From JAFGTP01 sp964472715 (GTDB taxonomy: Bacteria; Fidelibacterota; UBA2242; JAFGTP01): a stretch of DNA of 64,000 nucleotides. Where the stretch lies: the NCBI GenBank assembly GCA_964472715.1, contig CAYYMT010000002.1, positions 6,209-70,208 on the forward strand, in the 5' to 3' direction. Numbering within the stretch: position 1 is the first letter of the stretch; each line of letters starts with the position of its first letter. The position numbers were made by a program, and so were the translations under genes. Below, in pieces: positions 59,987 through 64,000 of the stretch. Under the pieces are notes generated by a model. The model searched no databases. It saw only the letters and a program-made list of their open reading frames with translations, and had not been told where the DNA came from.

Positions 59987-61456
59987 TTACATGTTGGGGA
60001 TTGTTATTTTGATAATAGCGCCACCGGAGTCCCGGTTGTCAGCGTATAATTCCCATCCGCATTTGCGTTTTGCGATCTCACTGGCGATATAGCAGCCATA
60101 GCCGGAATTTACCTTATCCTCTTTGCTGGTAAAATGCTCCTTGAATATTTTCTGAACACCGTCATCATCCCGCTTCAGCAATTCCGGCAGAATTCCCTGC
60201 CCGTCATCCATAATGAAGATTTGGCCTCTTCGACGCTTTTTATCATACCGCGTTCTTATTGTAACGACAATGTCACTCTCATTGTGCTCGATACAATTCT
60301 GGATCAGGGGTTCCAGCACTTCCCAGATGACATATTCATTGATGGAGACATTTTTCAAATTTTCATCCAGATCCATTTCAAACTGATATCCCGAGTCCGA
60401 GCCGTAGACGCGGTTAAATATATTTTCAACAATGAATCTCAAAATTTCATTGATATTTGAATTAAACATCGGATTCCGGGTGGCGTGGATGGGCGCGTCA
60501 TACCATTTCATATCATAGATAACCCGGGAAACAAAATTGGCATATTTCGATGTGACATATTTAAATGTTTCGATATTGTCGGCGGTCAGATTACGAATTT
60601 CCTCTTTGATAAAACCCATCACCTTTTCGGCTTTATGATGCACGTGGTATATTCGCTTGGTGAACAGGGATTCCTTTTCATATTCCACATCCCGTTTGAG
60701 TTTCTTTTCATTTTCCCTGAAAAGCATTTCCCTGGTTTCATCACGCTCTTCCACAGTAAAGGAAGTAATATAGAACATCGCCAGTAAGCCAAACATGATC
60801 AGTGAGGTAAACAATATACTCATTTGGTTATAGGAAGCGGATATTCCCTGGCTGATACTATCTATGTTGGGCGTGATCTTGATATAGACAGCGCCCTGAT
60901 ATTCACCCCGCAGGACCAGGGGAACGAAGTTATAAAAGGAATGATCCTCTCCCATTACCGAGATGATCTTTTCCGACTGTTCAATTTCACTGTCAATATG
61001 CTGAAATTTTTCCACAGCGAATTTATGCTGCTCCGTTTGAAATGAGGGTGTTTGCTGCAGAAAAAAGTAAGAATAGAGATTATAACCGTCATCAATGGCG
61101 TAAACCCTGTTATCCTGTGAGATCAGAATACATATTTCATTGATATTTTCCTGCAGCATTTGCTGAGAAAAAATAATATTAAAAGCTTCTACAATATCTT
61201 CACTATTTATATCTGAGCGGTCTTTATCCAGATTATTTTCCAGTAATAATTCCAGTGTGGTTGTGCTTAAATTGGCGATTTTTTCAGCCGAGTCTTTTTT
61301 GTATAGTTCCATTGTCTTGGATAACAAGGAGTGGGAGGAAAATTTATTCAGATAAGTCAGCGCGAATTGAAATATCGCTAAAATAATAAAGAGAATTATA
61401 AAGTGTTGTAATTCAAAACTATGTTCGCGAATTCGTTTGATCAGCCCCATTTTCAC
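59987..61456 (-). CDS. Membrane sensor histidine kinase
   Basis: A 489-residue kinase with two membrane helices (about 17-36 and 212-232) around a periplasmic sensor domain of about 175 residues. The cytoplasmic part has a long helical region with a candidate phospho-His ('KRIYHVHHKAEKVMGFIKEE') and a HATPase domain: N box 'LEPLIQNCIEHNES', G1 'MDDGQGILPE' and G2 'NSGYGCYIASEIA'. No standard HisKA motif is visible, so it may belong to a divergent kinase class. GTG 61456 overlaps no neighbour and is four bases after the solute-binding protein gene. The regulator gene follows, so this is a cognate pair. Confidence 0.88.
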   Translation of the reverse strand: MKMGLIKRIREHSFELQHFIILFIILAIFQFALTYLNKFSSHSLLSKTMELYKKDSAEKIANLSTTTLELLLENNLDKDRSDINSEDIVEAFNIIFSQQMLQENINEICILISQDNRVYAIDDGYNLYSYFFLQQTPSFQTEQHKFAVEKFQHIDSEIEQSEKIISVMGEDHSFYNFVPLVLRGEYQGAVYIKITPNIDSISQGISASYNQMSILFTSLIMFGLLAMFYITSFTVEERDETREMLFRENEKKLKRDVEYEKESLFTKRIYHVHHKAEKVMGFIKEEIRNLTADNIETFKYVTSKYANFVSRVIYDMKWYDAPIHATRNPMFNSNINEILRFIVENIFNRVYGSDSGYQFEMDLDENLKNVSINEYVIWEVLEPLIQNCIEHNESDIVVTIRTRYDKKRRRGQIFIMDDGQGILPELLKRDDDGVQKIFKEHFTSKEDKVNSGYGCYIASEIAKRKCGWELYADNRDSGGAIIKITIPNM

Positions 61457-61460
61457 ATAC

Positions 61461-62789
61461 TCATTTTATAAAAATTTCATCGGAAAAAATTTTGCTAACA
61501 ATATTTTCCAATGCAACTTCACTGCCAACTTTTCCGGATATGGCCAGATTAAGATAATAGGAGTAAATATCGGATAATTTTGTGTAGTTTTCCAAAACCG
61601 GCCTGTGAATCGCGTGGTTTTCCACAATATTCCGCAAATCAATGCCTTCAAATTCGTAGAGGTCAGTGCGATCATACATATGTTTGGTGACAAAAAGATA
61701 ATTTGCTTCCTTAAACAGTATTTCCTGAACCTTGTCGGAAACCACAAATTTTAAAAATTTCACAGCGGCGTCTTTTTTCTCAGAATCTTTTTTGATCATC
61801 AGATTCCATCCGCCCAATACCGTGGTTAGATCATTTTGGCCCATATGAGGTAATGGCACCAATTTCAGCTTGTCCAAAAAGGTATCCTTCGCATCAAAAG
61901 CGACATTGTCATTGATACTGCTGTACCAGGCGCGGATAAAAGGAATATTATTTTGACAGGCATACCGGTAGGAACTGACTTCGGCAAAGGAGGTAACTTC
62001 CGGCGGGGAAATCTGATACTTATGCACCAGATCATGCATAAACCGGACAGCGGCAACATTTGTGGAATCCAATATTCTGGTACTATCAGTGAAAGACAAT
62101 TCGCCATTCATTCCGGATAAAATCTCAACATAATTACAGATCAGCCCTTCAAAATCCTTTCCCTGATAAACATAGGTATATTGGTCCGGAAAATGCCTTT
62201 TGGATAGCTCAATCAATTCGGACCAGGAAATGGAATTTTTCAGTTTCTCTTCAATCTCACGGCCATTGGGTAATTTCGCCACTAAATCCTGGCGGTAAAA
62301 AAGCACCCCGATATCAATATACAAAGGAATGCTGACCAGGGAATTTTTATATGAACTAATGGCGAGCATTTTCGGCAGCAGTCTGTCAAGCTCCTCCCGG
62401 CTAAAATATTTATCCAGCGGCTCCGCCCATTTGGCAAACCGGGAAACCCAGATCTGATCCACAGAAAAGATATCAAACAATGAATTGTCACTGCGCAGCG
62501 ATCGGGCCAGCAGTTCTTTCCGTTCATTGGTCGTAAATTTCGTAAAGGGCAGGTTGAGGGGCACCACTTCGATTTCGCCTTTGTTTTCTTCATTGAACAG
62601 ATTGATGACTTTCAGATGCGTCGGCGTGATATTATCAGCATAATAAACCCTGGTCACTTCATGGGAATGGCGAAGGTTAAAAATATCCAGCGAGATAAAA
62701 TTATAGATCAATATCCCCAGGATCGCCACAATGAAAAATCCAAAGGCAATATTGTACTTCTCGATCAATTTTTCTTTTTTAAGCTTCAT
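61461..62789 (-). CDS. Membrane-anchored extracellular solute-binding protein (family 1)
   Basis: A 442-residue protein with an uncleaved-looking N-terminal helix ('IAFGFFIVAILGILIYNFI', about 14-33) preceded by a positive cytoplasmic end. A family 1 sugar-type binding protein follows ('LKVINLFNEENKGEIEVVPL', 'FDIFSVDQIWVSRFAKWAEP', 'GVLFYRQDLVAKLPNG', 'VLGGWNLMIKKDSEKKDAAV', 'FLKFVVSDKVQEILF'). No ABC permease or ATPase gene accompanies it. Instead it overlaps the GH5 gene by one base (TAATG) and precedes a histidine kinase. It likely presents a bound oligosaccharide to the kinase, as sensing partner rather than transporter part. That role is inference from layout and anchoring. Confidence 0.88.
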   Translation of the reverse strand: MKLKKEKLIEKYNIAFGFFIVAILGILIYNFISLDIFNLRHSHEVTRVYYADNITPTHLKVINLFNEENKGEIEVVPLNLPFTKFTTNERKELLARSLRSDNSLFDIFSVDQIWVSRFAKWAEPLDKYFSREELDRLLPKMLAISSYKNSLVSIPLYIDIGVLFYRQDLVAKLPNGREIEEKLKNSISWSELIELSKRHFPDQYTYVYQGKDFEGLICNYVEILSGMNGELSFTDSTRILDSTNVAAVRFMHDLVHKYQISPPEVTSFAEVSSYRYACQNNIPFIRAWYSSINDNVAFDAKDTFLDKLKLVPLPHMGQNDLTTVLGGWNLMIKKDSEKKDAAVKFLKFVVSDKVQEILFKEANYLFVTKHMYDRTDLYEFEGIDLRNIVENHAIHRPVLENYTKLSDIYSYYLNLAISGKVGSEVALENIVSKIFSDEIFIK

Positions 62790-63829
62790 TATTCCTCTTC
62801 AATCAGCGCGTTAAGCAAATAATTATTCCAAACACCCGATTCATCATCATAGATCCCAAATCCTGAGCAAAATTCCCAGTAAGCATAACTAAAATTATAA
62901 TCCCGGCAGGTCTCCGCGATGAAACCGGTCCAGGTGGCGCGGGAGGCCGGGTCGGCTTTTGAATAGGCGCCAAATTCTCCCACATAGACCGGCATATTGC
63001 GGGCATCGGCAAACTGCTTGATCCGGCTGAAGTGATCAACCACTGTAGCTTTTTCGTCAGAAGTTCCCAACCACTTTGTACCCATCCATTCTTCGCTGCC
63101 TTCCACCCATTCCGCTCCCTGATGAGTGAAATGGAAAGGCTCGTAGTAATGAATCGTGAGGATCAGGTTTTCATCATTTTCCGGAACTTCCAGTTTTTGC
63201 ATGGCTGCCATACCACCCCAGTTGGCTGTGCCGACGATCACCGGCCGGTGAGGATTTTTTTCACGAATAATGGCGAGACATTCAGCCAGGTACTCATTCC
63301 ACAATTCCGCCGTCAGTTGAGAGTGCGGCTCATTCAATATCTCAAAGAAAAGTTTATCGGAATAGTCTTTATAATAATCTGATATCTGTTCCCAAAGGGA
63401 CAACAGTTTGGCCTTGTTCTCCGCCGGATTCTCCATGATCTCTTCAAAATGATGAATATTGATCACCACCGCCAGGTCATTTTTCAGCGCTTCTTTGATC
63501 ACATGGTCCACACGGTTTTTGAAATCAGGTAATATCGAATAGGGTGGATTTTCCAAAGTATGGGCAGACCAGCGAATTGGTATACGGACACCGGTAAAAC
63601 CCTTATCCCGTATCATTTTGAAATATTCATCTTTGATGGTGACGCCCCATTCCCCTTCTGTGGGCGCTTCCAGCGCATTACCCAGGTTGATGCTTTTGTT
63701 CAACAATGCGTTTGCTTCGTAAATATTGGTATAATGAACCTCTTCCGGCTCATTTTTCACGTTGTTTTCTTTGCAGGAAAAAAGGAATAACAAAAGACCC
63801 GTAAACAGTAATATTTTTTTGATTTTCAT
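62789..63829 (-). CDS. GH5 cellulase-type lipoprotein
   Basis: A 346-residue lipoprotein (lipobox 'LLFLFSC') with a glycoside hydrolase family 5 barrel. The acid/base Glu is in 'LFFEILNEPHSQL' and the nucleophile Glu in 'MPVYVGEFGAYSKA'. Other GH5 features are 'GVRIPIRWSAH', 'VVINIHHFEEI' and 'LILTIHYYEPFHFTHQG'. It should cut beta-1,4-glucan or a related glucan at the cell surface or in the periplasm. It is the first gene of the operon with the binding protein, kinase and regulator, so enzyme and sensor are made together. Closely related endoglucanases have the same size. Confidence 0.94.
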   Translation of the reverse strand: MKIKKILLFTGLLLFLFSCKENNVKNEPEEVHYTNIYEANALLNKSINLGNALEAPTEGEWGVTIKDEYFKMIRDKGFTGVRIPIRWSAHTLENPPYSILPDFKNRVDHVIKEALKNDLAVVINIHHFEEIMENPAENKAKLLSLWEQISDYYKDYSDKLFFEILNEPHSQLTAELWNEYLAECLAIIREKNPHRPVIVGTANWGGMAAMQKLEVPENDENLILTIHYYEPFHFTHQGAEWVEGSEEWMGTKWLGTSDEKATVVDHFSRIKQFADARNMPVYVGEFGAYSKADPASRATWTGFIAETCRDYNFSYAYWEFCSGFGIYDDESGVWNNYLLNALIEEE

Positions 63830-63906
63830 TCAATTACCTCATCTGTTGTATTCTAAATATGGAATATAATTTTTTAATGGATTAAATGAAAGATATTTTC
63901 CAATTC

Positions 63907-63948
63907 ATAATCCGTAATCGGTAATCAGTAATCTGTGATCGGTTTGAG
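63907..63948. repeat. Tandem 7-base repeat upstream of the GH5 operon
   Basis: About five to six tandem copies of a seven-base unit with consensus GTAATCN (ATAATCC, GTAATCG, GTAATCA, GTAATCT, GTGATCG, GTTTGAG). It lies 78 bases upstream of the GH5 start codon, within the likely promoter region. Confidence 0.7.
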
Positions 63949-64000
63949 GATTAGTGAATTACTTTTGTTTATCTGCATTGAATATCAAAAGGTTGAGGTT

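Overview
The window is a gene-dense, AT-rich bacterial chromosome segment. It probably comes from the FCB superphylum but outside classical Bacteroidetes, for example Calditrichota, KSB1 or Marinimicrobia-like; this placement is inference. Four observations support it: secreted proteins ending in the 'NYPNPFNP' type IX secretion (Por) sorting domain, a PorV/PorQ-type barrel, a TonB-dependent receptor with an N-terminal carboxypeptidase-regulatory-like domain, and a Fibrobacter-type circularly permuted lichenase. No ribosomal RNA, phage or CRISPR array is visible. Several genes appear to start at TTG or GTG behind a good Shine-Dalgarno sequence.

Region 1 (1-9.4 kb, all minus strand) is housekeeping: lysS (5' part only), prfB with an intact programmed +1 frameshift, an Lrp/AsnC regulator, a small SLBB protein, the c-di-AMP synthase cdaA, folP, ftsH, hpt, tilS and a metallo-beta-lactamase-fold hydrolase. 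The tilS-hpt-ftsH-folP order is a widespread conserved string.

Region 2 (9.4-13.3 kb) holds an orphan receiver protein and an operon of a small HTH protein, a REC-HD-GYP regulator, MotA and MotB. Region 3 (13.3-20.9 kb) is a sugar locus: a ROK repressor, a sugar-1-phosphate nucleotidyltransferase, a sodium:solute symporter and a galactokinase-like GHMP kinase with an altered signature. A PspC protein and nagA lie beside it.

Region 4 (21-31 kb) is mixed: a membrane-embedded spermidine-synthase-like protein, an unknown membrane-anchored protein, an MFS transporter, a His-rich thioredoxin lipoprotein, a HAD phosphatase, a HIT-like DUF4922 protein, two serine tRNAs, and a MurU-like/AmgK-like pair in which the kinase is fused to a RapZ C-terminal domain. 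Region 5 (31-44 kb) has a receiver-PEP-synthase-like protein next to a hybrid histidine kinase, mutM, an AAA/DUF4143 ATPase behind twin palindromes, a TetR-controlled ABC-2 exporter, a thioredoxin reductase plus glutaredoxin-like pair, and lepB.

Region 6 (44-64 kb) is a glycan-use region. It begins with a 0.5 kb non-coding patch packed with palindromes and a MITE-like element. Then come a circularly permuted GH16 glucanase, a PorV-like barrel, a very large secreted protein, a TonB-dependent receptor, a CBM9-type secreted protein with a 40-residue membrane peptide upstream, a GH99-like hydrolase, and finally a four-gene operon of GH5 cellulase lipoprotein, membrane-anchored solute-binding protein, histidine kinase and sigma-54 activator. 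That last set looks like an oligosaccharide sensor that uses a transporter-type binding protein without transporter permeases. My reading is that the enzymes attack beta-glucans outside the cell, the receptor and secreted proteins bind or import products, and the two-component system reports on product levels.
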